A stretch of 64,000 nt of DNA from Calycina herbarum. Taxonomy: Eukaryota > Ascomycota > Leotiomycetes > Helotiales > Pezizellaceae. The stretch lies in assembly GCA_001414485.1 (NCBI GenBank), contig LLEY01000006.1, forward strand, positions 558,001 to 622,000, written 5' to 3'. Made by a program: the position numbers and the translations under genes. Below, in pieces: positions 33,984-46,416 of the stretch; the stretch's first letter is position 1, and each line of letters opens with the position of its first letter. The notes under the pieces were generated by a model, which ran no database searches, was not told the origin of the DNA, and worked only from the letters and a program-made list of their open reading frames with translations.

Positions 33984-36920
33984 TTCTTCCCAAATAGATT
34001 CGATGATTAAGAATTTCAAAATTTCAAAAAGTTGGTGAAATGAAATGATGTGAAATGAGTGATTTCAGTACAGAAGAAAGGTGGTAATCTTTCATTGTAT
34101 GTGACGAAGTTACTACTTAGACTTAGTTGAATTTAGTTGGGGTTTGTATTAACTTGTCATAATTTTATGCGGTTAGTTGCGAGCTAACCTGGAAAGTTTG
34201 ATTTAGGGTTGCTACTAAAAGCATGGTTTAGGCCATTAGCTAGGAAGAGTTTACATAAAATTTGTTATGTTGTCATCTTCGCGAACAGGTATAAGTGTTG
34301 TTCTTCTTCCATTTTAGAGCCTGAATTCAAACTTTTCAAACTTTTTGAATTGATAACAACTTTTGGGGAAAAGGACGGAAGATAATTATTTTAAAATGAG
34401 ATTACATCATGGCAACCTTCGAAATAATTACCTCTGTAGGTTATGAAATAAATTTGGAACTAGGGAGCGGGAAAAGGAGAAGTTCATGATACACACACCA
34501 AATTTCTGTGACTGACAAATTGAGGAGAAGAAGGTATAAATCGAGCTTTCTTTGTAAACAACAAATAAATCAAATATTTTCTACTAGCAAAACGAGACGT
34601 GGGCTTGTTGAACCTCCGGAAAATATTTCTCGGGTAGGACAAACGGACGCCGAATTGACTCCGATCCGAACCCGATCGCGCGAGTTAGAGTCTGTTTCAA
34701 ATTTCTCAATATCGCGTCCAGCTCAACCTAATGTCCAGCAATGTTGTTGGCATGAGTGCATCGCAGCCAGAGCTTTCTTTCTACCCTCCCTGATTAATAA
34801 AAAGCTTGCTAACTTGTTCTAGACACTTAATGTAGAAGCCCGGCCAAGGGCTCCATTATTCCGACGCGTCAGTCCATCTAAATTCTTGACCAACCCACAC
34901 TGACCTCTCCATTTATACGATGCGAAAACAAACGATACCTGCATTTTGATTCCTCCCGCCATAGAAACCACAATTGATCGATGAAACAGTGCGGTGGGAG
35001 TCTGGAGAGGTCGTGGCGATGTCAGCCTCTCGGTTTCGACGTTGTGCGGGAATATCTTGGGCGCCAAACTCACATACAACCCTCAAGAACCGCAATCGAA
35101 CTCGCATCAATTTGTCAGGAAATCCAGCTTATGATGTTGGCACATAACTCTGGCCAAATAGTAGAGGCTGGGAGAAAGAAAAATCTTGTCCACACCTATC
35201 TGCTAGGGTACCGTTTCAAAACAGATACCGCGGGGAAAAGTTGATGTGATTTCATCATATCACCCAGCCCGTGTCAAATAGGTATATTTTCTTTCATAAT
35301 GCTCCAAACAAGTTTTATCATTCGTTTTCTGCGGGTTTGGTTTCCTTGGACAAATGCGATCTATCAAGCTAAGAATATCAATGTGGGTAGGAATGCTTTT
35401 GATGTTTCGACTTTACTGGTCAGTGGATGTGTCTTCATGTTGGCCCCCAGAATGGGACAATTGCCTTGCAATTTCTTCACCGGTAGAATTTTTCTTCCCA
35501 CAGAGTTGCATTACCTATTCTTATTTTTTTGACTGGTATGGGAAATGTTCAGCAGCGCGGGTATCATAGTTGATCCCAAAGTCCAGCACCGCAAACCTAG
35601 ACCAGCTGGCTGTATGTCATTCAGACTCATTCTCATCAAAAACCTCAAGGCTGAGCCCTAGGTGCGGGTAATTGAATTCCTTGTATTGTAAAAATTGTTT
35701 CAGATCAGTTCTGGAAATGGAAGGGTACACACGGAGTTGCGAGGAGAACGTCGTTCATTCGTTGACTGTTTACTGCTATTCTGCATTCGCTTAAATCGAC
35801 CCATCTAAGGATGTTAGTTGTATTTGCAGGATTTTCGTCCTTGATATGAGGATTGTAAAGAGATAAGTCCCCACAGTTTTCGGTCCCTATTCAAGAACTT
35901 AACCTTAATTGTTGTTCAGCTAGCGGTCTCCATGCATCTCTTCACCTAAATATGATGGAGGAAAGCACAGTCACAGTATTCCTTCTTATTTGCGCCTTTC
36001 ACGTCATATCTATCTCTCTTAGCCACTAGGAGAGCAGTTGGGCTTATGCCACTTTGCGTATTCGTCCTATTCAACTAATACGCCGATGAGGATGATCCGA
36101 AGGGCTGGTTATTTCCGCATTCTGATGCATGCCGAGCTGATCGTGAGGCTGGATCAAAAGACTGCGCCCATTACCCGGAGTGAAGACTAATCTGATGAAT
36201 CGTAGATTGAACATATATCGTATACATCGAATTCATGTCACGCTTTTGGCGTCTATTGGAGGCTCAAACGGCACAGCAGCGGGATTACCGCCGGGAGTAC
36301 TTTTCGGAAGGTCGACCTCCCGCAGCCAGGTCGCTTGAGTGTGCATAGCAAGCGCCGTGCATACGCCAGCCACGTATGATTGGAAATATTGACGCTACGA
36401 GCAAGGAATTGGCGGCAAGAGACTTTCGTTGCCTTGTAGCCTCGATTTCAGCTCAAGATCAATCTCACCAGCCACTGGACTCGGTCTCACGTAACCCCAT
36501 CTTTGGCGGGATTCTTCAGTTAGCCGATTAAAGATGAATTTGGGTCAATTAACTTGCTTTACGGCTCCCAAACCTGTTCGGTTTTCTCACAGAGACAGTT
36601 ATCCCTGCAGGAAATGCCCATGTTCTTTGCAGATTCCATCTCAGCCCTAATTTTGCTCTGACGTTCCTGATCACTGCCACCCAATTCAACATGGACAATT
36701 CTTTTGCATGACCTTGATTATGGGGGCCGAACATTAAATTATCCGATAACCAATTTGTTTGCTGTCTTTCGACGCTGACTTAATGAAATGACTTGCATAC
36801 AACATCCAACAGGGGCCGAGTTAGAATTACACGATTTTGAGTATATACACGACTCATCCGCGCCATGTATTGCAGCCGCCATCTCAAACTCACTCACTCT
36901 CAATCACACATTTCTGCAAA
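33984..36920. other. Long intergenic region, no gene called
   Basis: Nearly 3 kb without a convincing gene. 36080-36330 has higher GC and short coding-like text (DDPKGWLFPHSDACRADREA), which may be a gene remnant. An inverted pair GGGAGT...CCTCCC lies near 36294-36322. Confidence 0.45.
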
Positions 36921-38802
36921 ATGCGCCCGATCAAGATTGATACAGGAAGCTCGAAGAAGGCAATGTCGAGTTCTGAGCAGGAACAAAGAGCACCTCAAGT
37001 CTGTTCACATTGCAAGAGCATCAAAAAGGGTTGCGACAAGAAGCTACCAAGTTGTAGCCAATGTATCAAGTAAGTTGATAGACAATCCCGCCCCCAGGAT
37101 CGGAGCTTTATTGTGGGACGGAGCTTTAGTCATTCTTGTAGGGCTGGTTTGATTAAAGGCTTGCTGACTCGTAACTAGACGTCGAGCGATATGTAGATAT
37201 GGGGAGCCAACAGAACCTCGACGATACGGCGACGAGGTTGTCAACGCGGTCCCGACCATGGACGCCTCTGGTTCGACCTCGACTTGGACATCAATTCCCA
37301 GATCTGTTTTAGGCAGGCTGAATCCAAGCATGAGGGTTTCGATTCTGCTGATGAACTCGATGTCGGACATGATTCAATCCAATGTCCACGAGCCAAATGC
37401 TTCACAATTTTCTACCTCCACAGACGCGATCTTCCACTCACAAGTTTGCCACATCATTCGAGCAGATGGGCATTATGTCGAAGATGTTGTAACTCGATTC
37501 TTCAATGGTGTTCATAGCTGGCTGCCGATTATTTCGAGGAAAAGGTTCATTGACAGATTCCGAATTCTTCATAATGCACCGTCGGCGGACTTCTCGATCC
37601 TACTCCTCGCCATGCGTTTGATAACTCAGCATCCTTCTCCTGACCCCGATACCGACCAGGACCGAGAGATCCTCTATCTCGCGACGAAAACACTATTCGC
37701 CCAGGTGCAAGCCTTTGTACCAATATCCGTAGCCCTTGTGCAGGCTGGAATCATACTGGCGCGTTACGAGCAGGCACATGGACTACTTGATGCCGCATAC
37801 ATTTCTTGTGGTACGTGTGCGAGGATGGCATTTTCTCTTGGAATCCACAATGCTTCATGCTCGGAGGAAGTTCCGGGAAGTGATGTATGGTACGACGAAG
37901 AAGAAGCTCTTGCAACTTGGTGGGGATTGGTTATTTGCGATAGGTGCGTCTTGACATGATCCATCTTCTCGCTTTGCTTACTAGAATAGAATCATTGCAA
38001 GTGACAGTCGGATGGATGACCGACCTTTAGCTACCCGACCAATTCGCCACGACGACTATCTACCTTTAGAAGCCAGCGATATGGCCGGTGATTCCGCGAG
38101 CATGGAACCGAAGTATCGATACTATGTTTCTGGAAGTTCTAATCTTAATATTGGCACTTTTGGTCGCGAATGTCAAGCAATATATGTACTAGGGAAGGTA
38201 CAAGTTGCAGTAGAAGATGACGACTTCGGCGAGGCCAACCTTATGGAACTTGGTCGGGAGACCCAAGGCCTTTTGAGTACAGTTATGAACCAGACAGACG
38301 GTAGATGGGGTCACTATAGTGGCGCAATAATGAGTTTGATTGTGTATGTTTATTCCCCATCCCCGGTTTGGGTTTTCTAACAAAGAATAGTTCGATGTAC
38401 ACATTACACTGGGCGGCATTAAATTCTGCGAATATTCGAAGACAATTGAGCGGCCCCGAGACAATAAAAGTCACCCTCGACACAGTCACGCGAATGGTTA
38501 TAGATATTGCGCATGCTTTCAACGCCGAGGTTGGCAATTGCAACGTGGAAGTATTATCACCTGCAATTGGACACATTGTTAAATGCGCACAACATCACAT
38601 CATGATATGCAAAGACTTTCGGAACGAGCAATGGATCCGGGATTTCGATGAACTGAGAAAGATGCTACGATTTTTTGCAAGGAGGTGGATAATTGCTGGT
38701 ATGTTTTCAAGGGTATCTGAAGAATTTTGCTAATAGCTCACAGGCCAAGAGCTCCATACATTGACTAAGAGTGTCGAGTCGGCAGTTGCTATGCGATCAT
38801 GA
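36921..38802 (+). CDS. Zn2Cys6 fungal transcription factor
   Basis: Five exons (36921-37069, 37179-37943, 37990-38343, 38391-38698, 38744-38802) encode 544 aa, in frame throughout. Splicing exon 1 to exon 2 completes the zinc cluster CSHCKSIKKGCDKKLPSC, SQC, RRAIC with C-x2-C-x6-C-x6-C-x2-C-x6-C spacing. The middle contains the fungal transcription-factor domain: FFNGVHSWLPIISRKRF, ALVQAGIILARYEQAHG, CARMAFSLGIH and EEALATWWGLVICDR, followed by the RIRHDDYLPLEASD-type segment. It is likely a nuclear activator that binds CGG half-sites. Its position next to a transporter, a dienelactone hydrolase and a dehydrogenase suggests it controls them. A second ATG at 36963 could also be used. Confidence 0.9.
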
Positions 38803-40804
38803 CTTGAGTGGTACTCGTGGCTAGCCTCCTTGGAAGCCCCCTTCGCTACCGACGAGTATGGTCTTATGACTACCCTGACGTTTGACCTTTGCTACAAGAA
38901 TCTCCCCTCGTTTCCTTTCATTTCCATTATAGATTTTTATGATACCCGAGCACGCATTTTAGACGATAGATTGGCTCTGGTCCCATTATTCGGCAAGGAT
39001 ACGAGTTTGATGTCAACCAGGCGCAAGAACGAGGTTTCAACACCATCGCCATTTGTTTTTTTAGGATTTTCGCGTTTTTGTGTATTATATTGGGCAGGTT
39101 GTGACGAGAAGGAGTGGGGTTGAAACGGAATTTCTCCTGGGAAGATCAGCCAAGCGAGAGAGTAGGAATTACCGCGAAACCAAACCACTCTTCGGCATAA
39201 ACTTCATATGAGCTTTTAATGGGGGATCGAGCTTGGAAGGCATTCTTTTCTTGGTCAACTATATCCCGGCCTCAAAAAGTGGACAGGTTCTTGGCAATTT
39301 TTCGTGTATTGGTTTTCTGGCAACAAAGCCGGGCTGCATTTCGGGGTTTGCATCATACATGAGCACGCATATTTGGGCATTTTTTCAGGCGTATTGCATA
39401 GCACTTTAGAGCGTTTCCTTTGATTCTTGATGGCAGGCCATTCTTTTTTCAGCATTGTATTTTTACATTGTGTTTATTAGTACCAATTTCTAAATTGTTT
39501 CACCATTCTTATTTTTCATGGTAGAGTACGGCAGCTCCTGTCGTAAGCTTAGAAAACATCTCGATTGCAAGTTTGTGAGTGGCTGGGCGGATGCAAATTT
39601 CCATTCAATTAGGTTCTTGATATGCGCTCAAACTTTGGAACGAGAATCCACAACCATGATCTTCAACAAGGATCGGCCGCGTTATGTAAATCATTGCATT
39701 TTCTGGCTTCCGAACCAAAGCAACTAAACTAATCCCAATTCGAACCTGGAAATCATCCAAGCAATTGCCCTATTAATACCACGTGACCGACTCTCCTTAT
39801 GGAAACACAGCCACACGGACGAGCCACAACCCGAATTCGGGTAGCACCGATTTCCCGATTTCTAGGGGTGAATTTTAGGTACAAGAAGTAAGCACTCTAA
39901 ACGGCGTTTATGAACTCGTAAACGCAGTTAGACGCCGCATTTCCCCGTTGTTGGGACGGGAGATGATGCTGCCGCGCTTAGTGCTTATTTATTTACCGCG
40001 TGGGTTTTGAGGAGTGATGTCAGCTTAGGGATTTCTTTTTATTGGGTGGAATGCGGATTCTGGGGGCTGTGCTTTCGGTTGCTTGTTGCCGATGATGGGA
40101 GGGTGGAATTTTAGGGAAAGGCGGGATATAAAGAGGAGTTGGTGTTCTGGCATTTGGTGAAATGAACTACGGTCTTCACTTTTCTTGGCTTTGACATTTC
40201 GAAAGCTCCTACTTTCTTTTCGCATCTTGAACTTATTGCCTAAATGGAGAGTTGTCGTATCTGGTCACGAATTGTGAACGAGCTAGCAGTCATCGTAATC
40301 GATAAATATACGGGTCGAAAGAGACTGATACCCCTGACCGCGAGACGAGACAAACGTCTTGGATGAACAACTTGTCCTTGCTAAATCCATTCTTTGATAA
40401 TGATAAATAAAACATATAGCACAGAATGGGATGTTATCATTTAGTAGCTGAAGCTTACAATTGAAGGTTGAATCTCGCAGGTTTTCCATTTTAAGGGGTA
40501 TGTTTCCTCGACACTTTAACAAAAAAAAAACATCCGGTAAATGCAAGCGTCACAATCCCCCTTTTTGCCTAAGTTGTGTGAAGCTTCGTAATACAGGGAG
40601 CACAATCGCAAAAGTTCGTCTACAGGCTGAAACAAGTGCCCTGCAAAATATGAAAGCAGCCCACTAAAATGGTGGTATCAGACTAATCACACAATATTCA
40701 CGTGACTAAGAATAAAATGGACTTTATCTCTTTCCTTCCTTTGAGTTGTCGTTTTTCAGCTAATTCTATGAGCTGTCTCGTTGCTAATTTCCACGTCGCT
40801 TTTA
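38803..40804. other. Intergenic, no gene called
   Basis: 2 kb. The frame 38830-39123 continues as plausible but unconserved text after the regulator's stop, and the rest has only short frames. A run of ten A lies near 40521. Nothing else recognised. Confidence 0.45.
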
Positions 40805-43135
40805 TCAGAGTACATATCTGAAGTCCTTGTTCTCAAATTCCGTCTTATCTTGCATACCAGCCTCGTTACTTTCATCCTTATTTGCGGGACCATATGTCCG
40901 ATCTCGATATTTGTTCGTGAAGAACATGTAACCTAACATCATAATTGGCTTTTTATAAAATGTAAAAACATAGAGAATAACTCACCAAGAAGTGCTAGAT
41001 GACAACCTGTTTTTATGGAGTACCCCACTAGTAAGCCAGCCGTTGCACCTTTGTACTCCGGCGCTTCCGACTCTTTGACCGCAAAAGGGCCAGCAAAATT
41101 TCCCCAACAGTATGCAGTGCTTGAATTGTCAGTTCAAGTCGAATGAAAAGAGGGAAAGTCATACAATACCATAGCACTGGCAAAACTCCGATGTGTATAT
41201 CCCGCCATATTACTTGAAATCGTGACGAGGGAGACTGTAAATCCTACTGATTGTGCATTAACAAGCCAAAAGCATACCAGTCGACCCCAAGTATTTGAGC
41301 GAGGTAGGTATGCCATTAATGCGGCAGCGATGGTGCAGAGAATGTTTGCCGCTGTGGCCGTTGCGAGTCGAGCTGAAGAATGGTGACTTAGTTAAATTCA
41401 TGTGGGGAAAAAAATAAGCGGAAGGGGGGCCAACCAACAGTTAGGGATATTGAGAGTTATGGTCCCACCAATTAGGAGAGCAATTATTTGAATAGCATCG
41501 CCAACGGATTTCAACTCGGTTGTTCGAGTGGTAGAAAACCCCTGTCGCTTCGTTAACATACAATATATGGCAAATGTGATGATCAACTAACCAAGTCTTT
41601 GATGATAATTGTTGAAAAAGAGTTAACTACTCCGTTGGGAATGGCACTAAATCAAAAAACGTTTAGCCTTTTTCCACTAACAACAAGGACAAGACCAACG
41701 CAGCAAACACAGAAACAAAAACCAATAACGCCTTCGGATCAATGAAGGCTATCAGAGCTTGTTTCTTAACAAATGCCTTGTTTTTGATTCCCGTTTCGTT
41801 TCCTGCTACACGTTTGACGGCGATAATTCTTTCCCTCTCGCTTAAAAACCTTGCATTCGAGGGTGAGTCGGGAAGGAAAAAGTATATGATAAATGCCCAG
41901 AGACAAGTTACCCCACCAAGCTGGAAAAGCACGTTAGTTTTGAGGTCTTATTGGTGATGAGGAAGAGTTACAATAAAGAAGATAAGTTCCCATCGCTCTG
42001 GCTTAAAAGTTGTTGGGAGGGTGGAGACTCCCATCGAAATGTATGAACCTAACTGGGATGTGTCAGCTGGACTTTGGGATTTGGCTTACGAAAATATGCG
42101 ATGAGTTTGCGTGAATTTTCAAGGTTCACTTACGATACCACCCCATCCAAGAGAGGAACTGTTTAAAGTGTCAATTGGATTCCATGAGGAACGATATAAA
42201 CACGTACTACCAAATGCATTGCCGAAGAGGGATTTCTCTTCTCGTATACCAAAATCCCGTCATTAAGGTGAGACCACTATGATAAGAGCCGTCAGAGATT
42301 TATAGATGGGTGGAATCCTGGGCACATACGGCGTCACAGCCGCTTCAAATATCCCCATCAGAACTTGAGCAGAACTTCAGCAAGTGCAATCTGGCTCGAC
42401 ACATGTATAACTTACACCTCACTGCAACTGTAATTTCGAGTCAGTCCCTAGATTCTGTCATGAGGTAAGTACTCACGAGCACTAGAATAACTACGGCATT
42501 GTGTCAAGATAACCACAGTAAATCCCCATGCAAGACAGCTGATCCCCAGAACCTTCTGAGCGGGGAATCTTCCAATGAGCCAGCCACAGGGATATTGACC
42601 AAAGAAATAGCCAGCATACACCACTACAAAAGTTAGCCCTACTTGACTTCACTATATCAAGAATTGCAAAAATGACAACGTTGACCTACTAGCAGACAAG
42701 TAATTGAACTCTTGGCCCTTCAAATTCAAGGCTTTCTTATAACCAAACAAATTCGCATAGTTCAAAGCAGTTTTATCCATAAATTGCAGAGCTTGTGTGA
42801 TTAGGAAAATTGGTAGGATTATGAGATCAATTTTCCAGCGTACTCGTTTGTTCTGGGACAGAAATTAGCGAAGTTGGAAAGGCAGGGGAGGAGTCTTCTT
42901 ACCTCTTTTTCAGAGAATTCCTCTAAAAGACCCGCTTGATATTCATGGTAACCAACGGCGTTTTCCTTAGGTGTGTTAGTCTGGAACTACGAGATTTGGG
43001 ACAGCATACTTCGATTATTGTCGGCTTTTGGAGCGAATTCTGCGAGAGTCTCTTCTCGATGTCTGATTCCTGGATCTCGTTCGGCAAACCACTTGGTGGA
43101 ACATGGTGGGTTTCTGGTTGCGTAGCCGTCATCAT
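40805..43135 (-). CDS. MFS transporter, allantoate permease (Dal5/ACS) family
   Basis: About eleven short exons read from ATG 43135 to the TGA at 40805; the first introns are 43009-42966 (44 bp) and 42902-42853. Spliced text includes RVRWKIDLIILPIFLITQAL, QFMDKTALNYANLFGYKKAL, GQYPCGWLIGRFPAQKVLG, GIFEAAVTPGLTLMTGFWYT (with the RREIPLR loop), WYSSLGWGGILGSYISMGVS, FFLPDSPSNARFLSERER, IPNGVVNSFSTIIIKDLGFS, NMAGYTHRSFASAMV and YCWGNFAGPFAVKESEAPEY. These are the standard landmarks of Dal5-type anion:cation symporters, which import allantoate, small carboxylates or vitamins. All exons I read are open, so it appears functional. It starts 232 bp from the dienelactone hydrolase gene and points away from it. 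Several inner exon borders are approximate. Confidence 0.88.
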
Positions 43136-43367
43136 CAATTCAAGGGTGCTTGTTTATTATGAATGTGCTTTAGAGCGAAAAGTCAAGAGGACAAAAGCAT
43201 TTAAAAAACATGTGGGGATTTATGGATTGCGGGGTAACCTGCCACCCCCACAATCAATGAGCCACCTGCCGCGGAGATGCAGAATATACATACCCCACTT
43301 TCTTCCGTTATCCACGATTGACAGCGCTTCCCTCTTCTTGAAAGTATTTGAGCCAGCTTCTTTCATA
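43136..43367. promoter_or_regulatory. Divergent promoter, MFS transporter / dienelactone hydrolase
   Basis: A 232-bp gap between two oppositely directed starts. It contains a CCGCGG palindrome at 43269-43274 and a GGGGTAACCTGCCACCCCC imperfect palindrome near 43230, which could be zinc-cluster regulator sites (inverted CGG-type half-sites). Binding is an inference. Confidence 0.5.
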
Positions 43368-44394
43368 ATGGAAATTACAAGCCCCGTCATCGCCAAAGAG
43401 CCTGGTGACTGTTGTTTGACTGGTACTATTCATTCCGGAACACCGCGAGGGGAAATTGCGAAAATTGCGGGAATAGTCACCTATCTTGCAAGACCAAAAG
43501 AAGGTTCCTCGAATGGCAATATCCTTCTATATTTCCCTGATGTATGGGGACTATTTAACAATGGGCTTTTGATTATGGATGCTTTTGCTGATGCGGGTTA
43601 TTTTGTCTTAGGGCTGGATTACTTTAGAGGGGTGAGATCGATCCTTACTTTGAATAGGTTCCATTTTGCTGATGTGAGTATCTAGGATCCTGTTTGGAAG
43701 CATAGAAAGAGTAGGCATGATAAGTCAGTCAATTTTGATTATGAGGCGTGGAAGAAGAAACACATGGATTTCGCAAATGATAATGTGCCAAAATGGGCAG
43801 GGGAAGTTAAAGCAACATACGGAGAAGCAAACACAAAATATGCTGCTGTTGGGTAAATTTTCCGAGTGCGCGCTTCGAGCTTTATGTACTCATCACAGGA
43901 TTTAGGTATTGCTTTGGGGCTCCATATGTATGCAATGAGCTAGCTGGAAATCTTGTTACGGTTGGTGCCTTTGGCCATCCAGCGTTTTTACGCGAAAGCC
44001 ATTTTTTGAATCTAAAACGTACGTTTTTCCCCAACCTTTTGTGCCTAGGAATCAACTTCATATACTTAACAATGTGGAACCTTTAGAGCCTCTGTTTCTC
44101 TCTTGCACCGACATCGACCATACTTTCGATATGCCTTCTAGAACTAGAGCACTTGAGATCCTCCAGACGGAAAAGAAACAGTATCAGTTGCAGTTATTTT
44201 CGGGTGTTGAGCATGGGTTTTCGTTGCGAGGAGATATGAGCAACCCTTATGAGCGTAAGTTACAGTCAGTCCTCGCGATTTTTGTTTGAATTATTTCACT
44301 CAAGCGAGCTGACTTGAAATATGTAGGCTATGTAAAGGAACAAAGTTTGAAAGGTATAATTGAATGGTTTGACTTTTGGCTTTCTCGGCCCTGA
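43368..44394 (+). CDS. Dienelactone hydrolase family protein
   Basis: Five exons (43368-43631, 43686-43852, 43906-44018, 44087-44254, 44327-44394) encode 259 aa. The start MEITSPVIAKEPGDCCLTGT and the phrases ILLYFPDVWGLFNNGLLIMD and GLDYFRGDPVW are typical of fungal dienelactone hydrolases. Splicing of exons 2 and 3 creates GYCFGAPYV, with the nucleophilic Cys; the acid comes from the CTDIDHTF segment and the catalytic His from GVEHGFSLRG. The fold is an alpha/beta hydrolase that opens lactones such as dienelactone in aromatic breakdown, or other cyclic esters, in the cytosol. It is clustered with a Dal5 transporter, a Zn2Cys6 regulator and a dehydrogenase, which suggests a role in catabolism or detoxification. 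Confidence 0.92.
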
Positions 44395-44817
44395 ATTACA
44401 AGAAACAGGCCTGAAGAGAGATTTGTTAGTTCTACTAAGTCAAGGAAATATATTTCCGTTACGTATCTTAAGACCACGCGTGCCGTCATGTACATTGGGT
44501 TCGTATTCGTGGAAAGATCAAATCCATCACTACTCACACTCTTCACCCCACCTTTCTCCAGATGCACACCCCTGAAGGAGGCGTCTGCAAGTAAAGAGGG
44601 GTATTTATTTCTGACATCATCGTAATTTATCACCAACACTCAATCTATTATTGAATTTCGTGTGATAAACATTAATTCACGATTGGAGAATAAGCAGAGA
44701 TTCCGACTCTTTTACTGAATTCCCCTCGTCCCACCTAGGCGAGAAATACCCCCCCTTTTAGTCCAGGGGATTCGGCTATAAACATAAATTTCACGTGGCC
44801 GACAAAATTATTCAAAG
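44395..44817. promoter_or_regulatory. Promoter region of the SDR gene
   Basis: 423 bp between the hydrolase stop and the dehydrogenase start in the same direction. A TATA-like GCTATAAAC lies near 44775, about 40 bp before the ATG, and a CCCCCCTTTTAGTCCAGGGG stretch sits just upstream of it. Confidence 0.45.
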
Positions 44818-45929
44818 ATGGATTGCAAACCGCCTCGAGCATTTGACTTTACCGACGAAGTTGCGATTATAACTGGAGCTGGCTCTCGCATGCCTGGTCT
44901 TACTCTCATGATCTCAGCTTGATAAACACTAATCATACTTTCAGGTGAAATTGGTAACGGCCGAGCAACAGCAATTCTTCTCGCTCGACAAGGAGCAAAG
45001 GTTTCACTTGTAGATTTGAATCTCGAATGGGCCACAGAAACAAAACGCATGATCGACCTCGAAGGCGGAATTTCGGAAGTCATCCAAGCAGATGTGACTT
45101 CTGAGGAATCGTGTAAGAACGCTGTAGCAAAAACAGTTACTTGTTTTGGGATACCGAGCATCTTAGTCAATATTGGTATGAATCTTTCATCCGCTTGTTG
45201 GAAACTTTGAGACTGATATGTGAGAAAGTTGGGGTAGGCGGGGCAATGGGCGATGCAACGACAATTGATCTTGATGACTGGGATCGCGACTTTAGGATCA
45301 ATGTCACCAGTATGGTAATCATGGCACGTCACGTAATTCCAGAATTTCGAAGGATTGGTCGAGGAGCGATTGTGAACATGTCTTCTGTTAGTGGACGTAA
45401 GTGAAAAGGTTTGCTGTCTCCGAACTGACAATAAGAGCTGACTGGTTGTTTTAGTTGTTGGAGGAAACCCAAGTCTTCTATATCCAACTTCCAAAGGTGC
45501 AATTATTCAAATGACGAGAGCAATGGCAGCTCAACATGGACCTGAGAATATCAGAGTTAATTGTGTATGCCCGGGCATGGTTTTCACACCCATGGTAAGA
45601 GGAAGGGGGATGACTGACGAGATGCGACAAGCGAGAATTAACCAAAACCTTTTGAAACAGGAGGGAACGGGTTGGGATGTTGGTTATGGTACGTTGTCTG
45701 CTTTCTCATCTGATTTTGCTGACGTTCTTGTACATAGCAATCCTTTTTCTCTGTAGCAAAGAAGCAAGGTGGATTACTGGTGTAATAATGCCTGTAGATG
45801 GAGGGGTAAGCTTTTCATTCGTTACTGCTAAACTCGAAAAGGGCTGACTGTTGGTAGACCACTGCTGGTAATGCAAACAGACCGGCATTGAAGGCCGATT
45901 CTTTGGCGGAGCAGAATACTCAAAAGTAA
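44818..45929 (+). CDS. Short-chain dehydrogenase/reductase
   Basis: Six exons (44818-44896, 44945-45175, 45229-45396, 45455-45688, 45738-45805, 45858-45929) encode 283 aa. The Rossmann motif GAGSRMPGEIGNGRA (a TGxxx(x)GxG variant) is completed by intron 1, whose donor GTCTTA is weak. Next come VDLNLEWA (NAD-type acidic residue), a DVTSEESC segment, the NVGVGGAMGDAT-like segment, INVTSMVIMARHVIPEF, NMSSVSGR with the catalytic Ser, and YPTSK with catalytic Tyr and Lys. CPGMVFTPMVRG and IMPVDGGTTAGN complete the fold. It oxidises or reduces a small substrate with NAD(P); its place after the hydrolase suggests the next step in the same route, which is inference. Confidence 0.92.
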
Positions 45930-46416
45930 GTAGTGAAGAGCAAGTAGCGGTCCTGATCTTTAGGTTGACTGTATAAGAACAAACTAATGCCCTGTACATC
46001 ATCCCCGTCACCCACATCTCCTTCACCAAGACTTTTCATTGGGATAAGTAGAGAAATATGCAAATGCTCCAAAACCAAGTGCTGATCCAAACCTTAATCC
46101 CAATGACCGACAAAACATAGTTGTAGTTACACATGCTGTACCCCCAAGAACTAAATCGCGTTGTTTTAGCACCTCCGGAAATCGTCCTATGCTGTTTTGA
46201 TGGCCTTTCCGGATACTGGAATTAGTGAACATTCGCGTTGAATTATGGAGTTCGAATTTGTAGGTTTGTTGTATAGCGTCTCGGATGGGTTAATGGTCAT
46301 TGTATTTTCTATTTCGGAGCCTGACACGCTCCTTGTGTATGAATCTCCGGTATAACGACTTCGGCGCTACATGTTGTCTTATCGAGTTCCTCTTGCTTCA
46401 TGTTCTTCGAACTCCA
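45930..46416. other. Intergenic (convergent), nothing recognised
   Basis: About 490 bp between the dehydrogenase stop and the end of the small minus-strand gene. Only short frames are seen. Confidence 0.45.

Noticed and set aside
42936..43367. Upstream extension of the dienelactone hydrolase frame
   Set aside because: It begins at a non-ATG codon, overlaps the first exons of the MFS gene on the other strand and has no family text before the ATG at 43368.
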